From contig JAUXYJ010000055.1 in the NCBI GenBank assembly GCA_030694465.1, positions 202,413-266,412 on the forward strand: 64,000 bases of DNA, in the 5' to 3' direction. Origin of the DNA: Deltaproteobacteria bacterium (GTDB lineage: Bacteria > Myxococcota_A > Polyangia > Polyangiales > Ga0077539). Shown here one piece after another: positions 28,233 to 37,183 of this stretch. The translations under genes and the position numbers were made by a program. Position 1 is the first letter of the stretch. Each line of letters begins with the position of its first letter. The notes beneath the pieces were generated by a model, which searched no databases, was not told the DNA's origin, and saw nothing but the letters and a program-made list of their open reading frames with translations.

Positions 28233-29483
28233 ATGTCCATTTTGAATCGACGTAGGTTGCTGGGGTTGGGGGCCGGAGGGGCCGCGGTGGCTTCCGCAGC
28301 GATGCTCACTCGCTGCGTAAAAAGGCAGTCGATCCGCGTAGGCATCCTCCACTCGTTGACCGGAACGATGGCGCTCAGCGAGCGGCCTGTCGCGGCGGTC
28401 ACCCGCATGAGCCTTGAGCAGCTCAACGCCAAGGGTGGTCTCTTAGGGCGCAACGTTGAAATCGTCGAAGCAGATGGTCAATCGTCGGGCGCGGTGTTTG
28501 CTCGTCAGGCCCGCAGGCTCATCGAGTCTGAGCGCGTCGATGTGATCTTCGGTTGCTGGACCTCGGCGAGTCGTCGCGCGGTTTTGCCTGTGATCGAGCA
28601 GGCCAAATCGCTCTTGGTCTACCCGGTTCAATACGAAGGCATCGAGCGCAGCGATCGCGCGATCTATCTCGGCGCCGTGCCAAACCAGCAGATCCTCCCG
28701 TCGGTCGCGTGGTGCTTTGCAAACCTGGGCCGCAAGTTCTTTTTAGTCGGCTCGGACTACGTGTTTCCGCGCTCAGCCCACGAGATTATCAAAGACCAAC
28801 TGCGCGCGATCGGTGCTGAATTCGTTGGTGAATCGTTTGTGCCGTTAGGCTCGCGAGATGTGTCGTCGATGATGGCCGCGATCCGCGACGCTTCGCCCGA
28901 CGTGATCCTCAACTCGATCAACGGGGACACGAACCTAGCGTTTTTTCGCGCGCTAAGAGCCACCGGAGAGCGTCGCATCCCGACCATGTCGTACAGCATC
29001 GCGGAGCCGGAGCTCCGGGCGCTTGGCGACGTCCAGCTTGAAGGTGAATACGCTGCGTGGAATTACTTTCAATCTCTGGATGGCCCCTCGAATCGTGCGT
29101 GGTTGCAGAGGGTCTTGGGGCGCTCGGTGGACACGGCGGTCTTGTCCGACCCGATGCAAGCCGCGTGGGTTGGGACGCACTTGTGGGCTCAGGCGGTCTC
29201 GAGCGTCGAGAGCTCGGACCCCACCGACGTGCGCGCGGGCATGCTCGGGCAGAGCATCGCGGCCCCAGAGGGCGTGATTACCATCGACCGCGAGACAGGA
29301 AACGCCTGGAAAATCGCACGCATCGGTCGTGTTCGCCGCGACCGCCAGTTTGACGTCGTCTGGAGCAGCGAGCGGCCTGTTCGTCCCGAGCCCTACCCCG
29401 CCTATCGCTCCCCCGAGGCCTGGGAGCGATACCTTCGCGACCTGTACAACGGCTGGGGACAGCGCTGGCAAGCCCCGGGCTAG
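28233..29483 (+). CDS. UrtA/AmiC-like periplasmic ABC substrate-binding protein (urea/amide family)
   Basis: RRRLLGLGAGGAAVASAAMLTRC signal; VGILHSLTGTMALSERPV, GCWTSASRRAVLPVIEQAKSLLVYPVQYEG, GSDYVFPR. Confidence 0.85.
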   Translation: MSILNRRRLLGLGAGGAAVASAAMLTRCVKRQSIRVGILHSLTGTMALSERPVAAVTRMSLEQLNAKGGLLGRNVEIVEADGQSSGAVFARQARRLIESERVDVIFGCWTSASRRAVLPVIEQAKSLLVYPVQYEGIERSDRAIYLGAVPNQQILPSVAWCFANLGRKFFLVGSDYVFPRSAHEIIKDQLRAIGAEFVGESFVPLGSRDVSSMMAAIRDASPDVILNSINGDTNLAFFRALRATGERRIPTMSYSIAEPELRALGDVQLEGEYAAWNYFQSLDGPSNRAWLQRVLGRSVDTAVLSDPMQAAWVGTHLWAQAVSSVESSDPTDVRAGMLGQSIAAPEGVITIDRETGNAWKIARIGRVRRDRQFDVVWSSERPVRPEPYPAYRSPEAWERYLRDLYNGWGQRWQAPG

Positions 29484-29501
29484 CTTCGGTCTGCTGGCAA
29501 T

Positions 29502-29517
29502 CCGGCGACGTCGCCGG
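29502..29517. repeat. Interspersed palindrome CCGGCGACGTCGCCGG
   Basis: Between convergent UrtA-like and kinase-REC genes. Confidence 0.95.
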
Positions 29518-29528
29518 GTGTGGGCGCG

Positions 29529-30917
29529 CTAGCCGCGGCGGACCGTCAGGGCCTCGATGCCGGGGCTCGCGGCGATCCATCCGGCCGAAGTGGCGAGCTG
29601 ACGGATCTCGTCGACCAGCGAGCGAAATACCACGGGTTTTCGAAGGACGCGCTCGACGCCGAGCGCCCGACACCGCCGCACCGCTTGCTCTGACGGGTCG
29701 GCCGACCAGACCATCGCCCGCATGCGCGCGCCGCGCCGACGCTCTCGCAGCTGCGCCAACAGCTCTGCGCCGTCCATCCCCGGAAGGTGCAGATCCAAGA
29801 TGACCAGGTCAGGCGCTGAGGCCCATCGGTTGAGCGCGTCTTCGGCCGAGTGCGCGATGTCCGTGTAGGTCTCGGCCGCCCCAAAGGCCGACTCGGCAGC
29901 GCGCCGCGCCAGGGTCGCCAGCGTGGCCTCGTCGTCCACGATCAGGATCCGCACAAACGCCGACGTGATGCTCTCCTCCGCGGGCTTCAGTGGCTGCTTC
30001 TCAAAGTGCGTGTGCGCGGTCTCGAGGGCGGTCGCGAAGCTGCGCCCATTCGCAAAGCGATCCGTGGGCTCTTTTGCAAGCGCGCGCTTCATGAGCGCGT
30101 CGAGTGGCGCGAGCGCTGGGTTGCGGTCACTCAGGGTCGGAATGGGATCTCCGACGTGCATCGCCATCAGCCGCGCGATGGTGTCCGCGCGGTAGGGTGT
30201 GCTGCCGGTGAGGGTCTCAAACAGCGTACAAGCGAGCGCGTAGACGTCGCACGTCGCGGTGAGGGGACGGTCGTGCAGGATCTGCTCGGGCGCCATGTAC
30301 GCGGGTGTTCCGACAAAGGTGCCGCTCTCATCGCGCGCGCTCCCCGCGGTGGTGGCGATGCCAAAGTCCACGAGCACCGCGCGCCCACTTCCCTGCTCGA
30401 TCACGATGTTTGATGGCTTGATGTCGCAGTGGACAAGCCCCGCCGCGTGCACCGCTGCGAGCCCGTCGGCGATCTGTCGCACGACGCTCACCGCGCGGAT
30501 GGCAGACAACCCTCGCGCATCGTGCTCGTCACCAATCGCCGCAGCGAGAGAGGTGCCATGGACAAACTCCATCGCAAAAAATGCCCGCCCGCGATCGAAA
30601 CCAAACGCGTACACGCGCGCGATGTGTTCGCTCTTGAGTGCCGCGAGCGCGACCGCCTCTCGACGAAACAGGCGCTGCTCTTCGATGCCGGACAGATGGT
30701 GTCCCAAGAACTTCAGCGCGACCTGCCTTTGGAGCGCCAAATCGTCCGCGACGTAGACATCCCCCATCCCGCCGGCGCCGAGCTTCTTCACGATCCTGTA
30801 GCGCCCATCCACCAGCGATTCATCGGGTGGGAGCGCGCTACCGCACAGCTCGCACATGGCGTTGTCGCCACGCACCAGGAGCTCACATTGCACGCACCAA
30901 CTCATAGGCCGTTCCAT
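29529..30917 (-). CDS. Ser/Thr protein kinase with N-terminal zinc ribbon and C-terminal response-regulator receiver domain
   Basis: CVQC..CELC ribbon; KLGAGGMGDVYVADD, HCDIKPSNIVI, GTPAYMAPEQ; C-terminal RILIVDDEA...DLVILDLHLPGMDGAELL...RKPV. Confidence 0.9.
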   Translation of the reverse strand: MERPMSWCVQCELLVRGDNAMCELCGSALPPDESLVDGRYRIVKKLGAGGMGDVYVADDLALQRQVALKFLGHHLSGIEEQRLFRREAVALAALKSEHIARVYAFGFDRGRAFFAMEFVHGTSLAAAIGDEHDARGLSAIRAVSVVRQIADGLAAVHAAGLVHCDIKPSNIVIEQGSGRAVLVDFGIATTAGSARDESGTFVGTPAYMAPEQILHDRPLTATCDVYALACTLFETLTGSTPYRADTIARLMAMHVGDPIPTLSDRNPALAPLDALMKRALAKEPTDRFANGRSFATALETAHTHFEKQPLKPAEESITSAFVRILIVDDEATLATLARRAAESAFGAAETYTDIAHSAEDALNRWASAPDLVILDLHLPGMDGAELLAQLRERRRGARMRAMVWSADPSEQAVRRCRALGVERVLRKPVVFRSLVDEIRQLATSAGWIAASPGIEALTVRRG

Positions 30918-30975
30918 AACGCATCAACGCCAAGATGGAAGCACTTGAAGGTCGCGATTCGTTGCAGCGCGCGCG

Positions 30976-32679
30976 CTATCGCCGGTGAAATGGCAGAGTG
31001 ACTACAAACGACGCGCCCGCGCCGACTACGGATTGCACACGAACTGAGCCGTTCATTCGTTCGCACACTCTGCGCACAATGGTGAGCCCTAGCCCGTGAC
31101 CGCCCTCGGTGCTCGTGAGTCGTACAAAGGGCTGAAAGAGCCGGGCGATCTGATCTTCAGTGAGCCCGCGACCGTTGTCGCTGATCACGATCTCTAGCGT
31201 TTGATCAGCGATTTCGCAGCTCAATTTGACATGCGGCGGGCGCCCTCCGTAGCGAAACGCGTTGGTCACGAGGTTCACGAGCGCAGCCTCGATCCAGGGC
31301 GCATACCCCAACGCGCGAGGCCACTGAGCGGGCACCTCAAGCGTGCCCTCAAGCTGCGTTTGGATCGGTACAACGCGCTGTTGGACCTGCGCAAACACGG
31401 CCCCGAGATCGACCGAGTCAAACTGCACGGCGCCGCGGCGGGCCTGCGCGAGCAAGAGCAATGCGTCGATAATCTCGAGCATCTTTTGCGCGGACCACAC
31501 GATGTCGTTGGACGTCGATCGCACCAAGGAAGGGTCGTTCGAGAACGACTCTTCGCACAGCATCGAGGCGAAGCCCATGACGCCTGCCAGCGGGTTCTTC
31601 AGATCGTGTGCGACGCGACCGGCAAACTCGAGCAGGTCTGAGTTGGCTTCTTCAAAAGCCGCCTTGCTGCTTCGCAGCTCGCGCTGATAGAGGTCGCTGA
31701 TTCGGCTGACTTTTTCGAGTCGTCGCGCGAGGCGTGTGTGCCTCACCGCGAGACTCTTCATGTCCTCTTGCGTGGGGTGGGTGAGGGCCGAGACAGACTG
31801 GAGCCACTGCGCTTCTTCGTGCTCTCCAAGGTGCGGCACAGAGACCAAACCACCCGTGTTGACTTGCGCAACAAGACGCAGCGAGACCAACGCGCATGTC
31901 TGCACGACGCTCTCGGAGGATGGCCGAAACGCAGAAAATACCTGAGAAACAGACTCGAAATCAGGCTGGTTCTCTGCCTCCATCGAGTTGAAGCGCTCGA
32001 GCTTAGACGCAAGCAACGAGCTGGCCGCGGGGTTGCCAATCCAGAGCGTGGTCTTTGCCGTGAGCGCGCGCTGACTCTCGGCGCGAGAGCCCTCCAACCA
32101 GCCCACCGTGTGCTCGGTGCTTAGCTTTGCGTCGATCGCTCCGTGAGAGATCCACCGCAGTGTCCGTGCAGTGAGATCGACGACGCCATACCAGAGAGAG
32201 CCGTCCTCGACCTTGCTCAGGGCGGTCTCTTCGTCCCAACGAGCGAGCACCGCAGACGGGTCGCGCCCGATCGCCGGAGACCATTGCGTGAGCGCGATCG
32301 CGTTGCGCAGAGTGAGCGCAACCACGCAGCTGCGTGTGCCGGGGAGCGCAACATCGATGAGATAAATCGCGAAGGTCTTTGCGGGCTCGATCCAGTGATA
32401 GCCCATGGTCGCGGCGCTGCTTTGCTCAGAGCCGATGTAAAATCCCTGGGCGTGAATCCCGTCGCTGAGCACTGGGGGCACCGACGCGCGCAGGGCATGT
32501 CGAAGCTGTTGCGTAGTCAGGAGCTTGCGCAGGTGCTCGCGCTCCATTTGCTCTCGCAGCGCAGCGGTCTCGCGCGCTTGTGCCGCGGCGCGGTCCCTCG
32601 ATTGCGCAAGTTCGGACTCAAGGGCCGCAATGCGCTGCAAAAATGCAGAGGGATTGTCAGGGGGTGCGTCAGGGGGCAT
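30976..32679 (-). CDS. Sensor histidine kinase with N-terminal coiled coil and apparently degenerate SpoIIE/PP2C-like domain
   Basis: HisKA FAGRVAHDLKNPLAGVMGFASML; HATPase NLVTNAFRYGG, ISDNGRGLTEDQI, GGHGLGLTIVRRVCE; SpoIIE-like DGSLWYGVVDLTARTLRWISHGAIDAKL. Confidence 0.85.
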   Translation of the reverse strand: MPPDAPPDNPSAFLQRIAALESELAQSRDRAAAQARETAALREQMEREHLRKLLTTQQLRHALRASVPPVLSDGIHAQGFYIGSEQSSAATMGYHWIEPAKTFAIYLIDVALPGTRSCVVALTLRNAIALTQWSPAIGRDPSAVLARWDEETALSKVEDGSLWYGVVDLTARTLRWISHGAIDAKLSTEHTVGWLEGSRAESQRALTAKTTLWIGNPAASSLLASKLERFNSMEAENQPDFESVSQVFSAFRPSSESVVQTCALVSLRLVAQVNTGGLVSVPHLGEHEEAQWLQSVSALTHPTQEDMKSLAVRHTRLARRLEKVSRISDLYQRELRSSKAAFEEANSDLLEFAGRVAHDLKNPLAGVMGFASMLCEESFSNDPSLVRSTSNDIVWSAQKMLEIIDALLLLAQARRGAVQFDSVDLGAVFAQVQQRVVPIQTQLEGTLEVPAQWPRALGYAPWIEAALVNLVTNAFRYGGRPPHVKLSCEIADQTLEIVISDNGRGLTEDQIARLFQPFVRLTSTEGGHGLGLTIVRRVCERMNGSVRVQSVVGAGASFVVTLPFHRR

Positions 32680-32774
32680 GCGTTCACTCAGTGCTTACCA
32701 ACCGCTGGTTGGGTCTACAAACGCACAAGCTACCGTGTCACGACGCTCTCGAATGGCAATCCAACGCGCAATTC

Positions 32775-34181
32775 TTACTGGCCAGTGAACAGACAGCGTG
32801 TGACGGGGATCCCGACGTCTTGCAGCACGTAGAGATAGTACTGTTGTCCCGCGACCAAGGGCATGGGGGCCGTGTCTGCAGGGACGCGCTGCGTGGTGCC
32901 CATGGGGGCTACGCCATAGCGAATTCCACTCGCGATGGGGGTGCCATCGAAGGGGACATCGACGCGCCACTGCGTGCCTGCGGGGGTGTCCAGGTTCGGT
33001 GGCACGCCAGGGTTGGTCGAGGTCGGTGAGAGCACATACACGTAGCGAGCGTTGCCGCCGGTCCAGGTGACCGTGCCGTCCCGCGCGACTCCTTCGCCCT
33101 GTGTGCACGCGGTGGGTCGATAGATCTGCTGGGTGTAGATCGGGCCACCAAACGGAACCGCCTCTGCGAAGCTCTCACGTGTGCGCCCACGGTTTTGCAA
33201 TTCGTCAGCAAAAAACCTCGCCATTCGTGCGGGGTCCGTCGCCGGAAACCCCGAGGTCGTGCGAGAAAACCCGTTGTTCTCTGCGGGCGGATACGCGCCA
33301 AACGAGGTCGAGTCGATCCAGCCCGCGCCCAGCGCGAGCCCGCTGTCGTGAAAGCTGTCCATGAAGTTTCCGGCGGACTCGACGAACCAGTTGGACGGAC
33401 CTCGGGGCGCGAGCTGATCCGAGTGACAGCACACACACGCACAGGACTCGATCTGGCTTCGGACCCAGCCGAGCTCGGCCGCGTACGTGGGGTTTTGCAG
33501 TCGAGGATCTGGCGTCTCGCGGCGTGCAGGCGCAGGTCGGGCCGGCCAGTAGGGGCGCTGAGTCAGCACGCGATCGCAGGTGCCATATTGTCCGAACTTG
33601 CGGCCCTGCTCGGTACAACCCGAGATCGCGGACCACGTACATACGCGGCCCTCTGCGCTCGTGCCCGCAGGCTCTCCGGCGCGGGGCGCGACGCACGCTT
33701 GCGTGGGCTGTTGAAAGATCGGCAACGTCGAGGGCGCGCTCGGGGGCGGCATGGTCGACCCACCACACGTATTGTTTGGCACAAACACACCGCCGCCCCA
33801 GAATTCGCAGCCGTTTTGCGTCGAGCCACACTGGGTCGCGTCGGTGCCCGGAAACGTCAATCGATTCACCTCGGGCCGCCCTGCGTTGATGATGCACTGG
33901 CCGAGCGACATGGTCGCGTCGCAGGCCACGCCAATGTTCGCCGTGGTCCCACGGCGGGAGCAATCCGCCGTCACCGTGGCTGCAGTCCAGCCGCTGCCTA
34001 GAAAGTCTTTGCACTCATCGCGCCCCGAGAACATGTTGCGATACGTGCAGCTCCCGATGACCTGCGCGGGCACCTCGGGGATACCCGAGGGGCGACCACA
34101 GCCCATCGCGAGCACGATCGGGGCGAAGAGCAGCGATGCCCACAAGGGCTGCGAAAAGCGGGTTCGGGAGAGGCGCATCAT
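32775..34181 (-). CDS. Cys-rich secreted lipoprotein, unknown function, with CVCCH motif
   Basis: Lipoprotein signal FAPIVLAMGCGR; multiple Cys; SCACVCCHSDQ. Confidence 0.6.
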   Translation of the reverse strand: MMRLSRTRFSQPLWASLLFAPIVLAMGCGRPSGIPEVPAQVIGSCTYRNMFSGRDECKDFLGSGWTAATVTADCSRRGTTANIGVACDATMSLGQCIINAGRPEVNRLTFPGTDATQCGSTQNGCEFWGGGVFVPNNTCGGSTMPPPSAPSTLPIFQQPTQACVAPRAGEPAGTSAEGRVCTWSAISGCTEQGRKFGQYGTCDRVLTQRPYWPARPAPARRETPDPRLQNPTYAAELGWVRSQIESCACVCCHSDQLAPRGPSNWFVESAGNFMDSFHDSGLALGAGWIDSTSFGAYPPAENNGFSRTTSGFPATDPARMARFFADELQNRGRTRESFAEAVPFGGPIYTQQIYRPTACTQGEGVARDGTVTWTGGNARYVYVLSPTSTNPGVPPNLDTPAGTQWRVDVPFDGTPIASGIRYGVAPMGTTQRVPADTAPMPLVAGQQYYLYVLQDVGIPVTRCLFTGQ

Positions 34182-34224
34182 GACGTTCTAGGATGACATG
34201 AGCGGCTTGACGGTTGCGCGGTTT

Positions 34225-34668
34225 CTACGCTTTTGCCGGGGTCGCGTCGACGGGGTCTGATGCGCTCTCGGCCGAGGGCAACGAGCGCGTGGTGAACATC
34301 GGGCGAAACGCGCTGAAGTAAGCCCAGCCCAAGAAGGCCTCGAGGGCCACGAGCATAAACGCCATCGGGTTGGGCGGCGTAAGCACCGTGTGAAACGCGA
34401 GGATGTTCACAATGATCGGGGCCAAGAGCACGAGCGCGAAGGGCACCATGCGGTTGCTCAAGAGCAGCAATCCGCCCAGGACCTCAGTGCCTTTGATCAT
34501 CGGAAACATGTAGCCCGTCGCCGCAAATGCGCCCATCAGCGCGCCTGCGGGGCCCGGCATCGGCGGCATCGGCAAGAAGTGCAAAAAGCCATTGAGCCCG
34601 AAGACAAAGAAGATCAGCCCGAGAAGATAGCGGGCCACGGTGGCGGCGATGCGAACGTTACGTGACAT
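34225..34668 (-). CDS. DoxX-like small membrane protein
   Basis: ARYLLGLIFFVFGLNGFLHFLPMP..., about 4 TM helices. Confidence 0.75.
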   Translation of the reverse strand: MSRNVRIAATVARYLLGLIFFVFGLNGFLHFLPMPPMPGPAGALMGAFAATGYMFPMIKGTEVLGGLLLLSNRMVPFALVLLAPIIVNILAFHTVLTPPNPMAFMLVALEAFLGWAYFSAFRPMFTTRSLPSAESASDPVDATPAKA

Positions 34669-34819
34669 GGTGAATGAGCTCCAAGTGATTGAAAATGTTC
34701 GAAAAATTCTTCGGTGGTTGAGCGCTCGTTTGTCACCCGAAGGTCAACCCACAGCGTAGTCAGAGGCTAGTCAATGTTGCGCTTGCGCACCAGCCGGCTA
34801 TTTGCGAACACTTCGTTGC

Positions 34820-35707
34820 ATGAGCGCAACCATCGACGATGTCTCGCTGTTTGTTCACGTGCTTCGTGCAGGCTCGCTCACCGCGGCGGCGGCCGAGCGC
34901 GGCGTGCCCAAGTCCACCGTCAGCCGCGCGCTGACAAGGCTCGAGACCGAGCTGGGCGCGCAGCTCGTACGGCGCTCTCCGCGTGCGCTTAAGCTCACGG
35001 ACCTGGGCCAGCGGTTCTTTGACGAGGTCACTCCGCACGTCGACGCGCTCTCGCAAGCGACGCAGCTCGTGCACCAGCGCGTGGGCCGCGTCGAGGGCAC
35101 CCTGAGGCTCAGCGCGGCGCCCGACATGGCCGAGTCCGTCGCGAACCTCGTGAGCCGGTTTTGTGCGAGATATCCCAAGATCCGCGTCGAGGTCGATCTC
35201 AGCACGCGCTTGGTGGACTTTGCGACGGACCGAGTCGACGTGGCCTTGCGTGCGACGGACAAAGTGCGTGACGGGAGCGTGGTCGCACGCAAGATCGCTT
35301 CGACAAAGACAGGGCTCTACGCCGCGCCGTCGTACCTCGCGCGCAAGCCCGCGCCGAGGTCGTTTGCTGAGCTCAGCGAGCACGACCACGTCTCGTTTCG
35401 GCCCAGCGCGAAGACCCCCATGATGCTCGTCGATGAGCAAGACAACGAGTACGAGTTTTTGAGCCAAGGGCGCATCGGCGGCGACCAGTTTGTGTTTATC
35501 CGGGCGGCGCTCCGCAACGGGGCCGGCGTGGGCCCGCTGCCTGAGTTCTTTGCGCGCGAAGACGTGCAAGAGGGGCGCTTGGTGCGCGTGCTTCCTGGCC
35601 TGTGTGTGCGCTCGGGCAACCTGTTCTTGGTCTATCCCGCGGCCAAGCATGTCCCGCGCGCGGTCGCTGCGTTGAGAGACATGGTGCTCGAACAGCCGCT
35701 GCTCTAG
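34820..35707 (+). CDS. LysR family transcriptional regulator
   Basis: VSLFVHVLRAGSLTAAAAERGVPKSTVSRALTRLETELGAQLVRR HTH and LysR substrate domain. Confidence 0.92.
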   Translation: MSATIDDVSLFVHVLRAGSLTAAAAERGVPKSTVSRALTRLETELGAQLVRRSPRALKLTDLGQRFFDEVTPHVDALSQATQLVHQRVGRVEGTLRLSAAPDMAESVANLVSRFCARYPKIRVEVDLSTRLVDFATDRVDVALRATDKVRDGSVVARKIASTKTGLYAAPSYLARKPAPRSFAELSEHDHVSFRPSAKTPMMLVDEQDNEYEFLSQGRIGGDQFVFIRAALRNGAGVGPLPEFFAREDVQEGRLVRVLPGLCVRSGNLFLVYPAAKHVPRAVAALRDMVLEQPLL

Positions 35708-35752
35708 CCCACGAATCGCGCGAGAATTTGCTACCCTCACGAGCATTCACTG

Positions 35753-37183
35753 ATGGCATCCCCGCTTCGCGCCTGTGTGTTCGGACAGTTCTTTACCTTC
35801 GCATCGGTCAAAGAGGTCCTGTGCAAATCCAGCGATCTTCGCTCGGGCGACGTGCAAGCGGGCTTGGCTGCACAGAGCGACCGCGAGCGCGTCGCGGCCA
35901 AGCGTGTGCTCTCCGAGCTCACCCTCGACGACCTCTACGAGAGCCCCAGCGTCCCGTACGAAATCGACGAGCTCACCCGGCTGTTTCAAGACAGCTGTGA
36001 CAAGAGCGCGCGGCGACGGATGGCCAACAAGTCCCTCGGCGAAGTGCGCGAATGGATCCTCTCGGCCAACACCAGCGGGCGCGATTTGTTAGCGATTTCG
36101 CCAGGATTAACGCCCGAGATGGTGGGCGCGCTCGCGAGGCTTATGTCCAACATGGACCTGATCGCGGCGGCCAAAAAGATCCGCGTGGTCGTGCGGTGCA
36201 ACAACACCCTGGGCCTCGAAGGCCGCATCTCGTCGCGGTTGCAACCCAACCACCCGCGCGACGCGATCGAGGGGATCTTGGCCGTGATGCTCGAGGGGCT
36301 GTCGTATGGCAACGGCGACGCGGTCATCGGGATCAACCCCTCGACCGAGACGGTCGAGAGCACCATCGAGATCTTAAAGCGTACGCGGGACTTGATGAAT
36401 CACCTGCAGGTTCCCACGCAAAACTGTGTCCTCTCGCATGTCACCGTGCAGATGGAGGCCCTGCGCATGGGTGCCCCGCTCGACCTCTGCTTTCAGTCCA
36501 TCGCGGGCTCGGAGGGCGCGAACAAGAACTTCGGAGTCAACATCGCCCTGCTCGATGAGGCCTACGCGATGACCCGCGAGCTGGGCTCTGCACAAGGACC
36601 CAACGTGATGTACTTCGAGACCGGGCAGGGCACAGCCCTCTCGGCCAACGCACACCACGGCACAGACCAGGTCACCATGGAGGCCCGCGCGTATGGGCTC
36701 GCACGCCGCTACGCGCCCTTCATCGTCAACTCGGTCGTAGGCTTTATCGGCCCCGAGTACCTCCACGACGCCAAGCAAATTACCAGGGCAGGGCTCGAAG
36801 ATCACTTTATGGGAAAGCTCAGCGGGCTCTCGATGGGCTGTGACGCTTGCTACACCAACCACGCCGAGTGCGACCAAAACGACCTCGAGAACCTTGAGCT
36901 CTTGCTCGCCACCGCGGGGGTGAATTACCTCATGGGCATCCCCGCCGGCGACGACGTGATGCTCAACTACGAGACCACGTCGTTTCACAACAACGCGACG
37001 CTCCGCGAGGTGCTGGGGCTCAGACCCGCGCCCGAGTTCGAGTCCTGGCTTGAGCGCGTAGGCCTCTGGCGAGATGGCCACATGACCGACCGCGCCGGTG
37101 ACCCATCGGTGTTTCTACGCAGAGAATCCACACGCGAATCGCTCTTTGAAGGTTCGCCCACTCGTGCCCCGAGGTCCGCATGA
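35753..37183 (+). CDS. eutB: Ethanolamine ammonia-lyase large subunit
   Basis: FTFASVKEVLCKSSDLRSGDVQAGLAA...RMANKSLGEVREWILS...NNTLGLEGRISSRLQPNHP. Confidence 0.95.
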   Translation: MASPLRACVFGQFFTFASVKEVLCKSSDLRSGDVQAGLAAQSDRERVAAKRVLSELTLDDLYESPSVPYEIDELTRLFQDSCDKSARRRMANKSLGEVREWILSANTSGRDLLAISPGLTPEMVGALARLMSNMDLIAAAKKIRVVVRCNNTLGLEGRISSRLQPNHPRDAIEGILAVMLEGLSYGNGDAVIGINPSTETVESTIEILKRTRDLMNHLQVPTQNCVLSHVTVQMEALRMGAPLDLCFQSIAGSEGANKNFGVNIALLDEAYAMTRELGSAQGPNVMYFETGQGTALSANAHHGTDQVTMEARAYGLARRYAPFIVNSVVGFIGPEYLHDAKQITRAGLEDHFMGKLSGLSMGCDACYTNHAECDQNDLENLELLLATAGVNYLMGIPAGDDVMLNYETTSFHNNATLREVLGLRPAPEFESWLERVGLWRDGHMTDRAGDPSVFLRRESTRESLFEGSPTRAPRSA

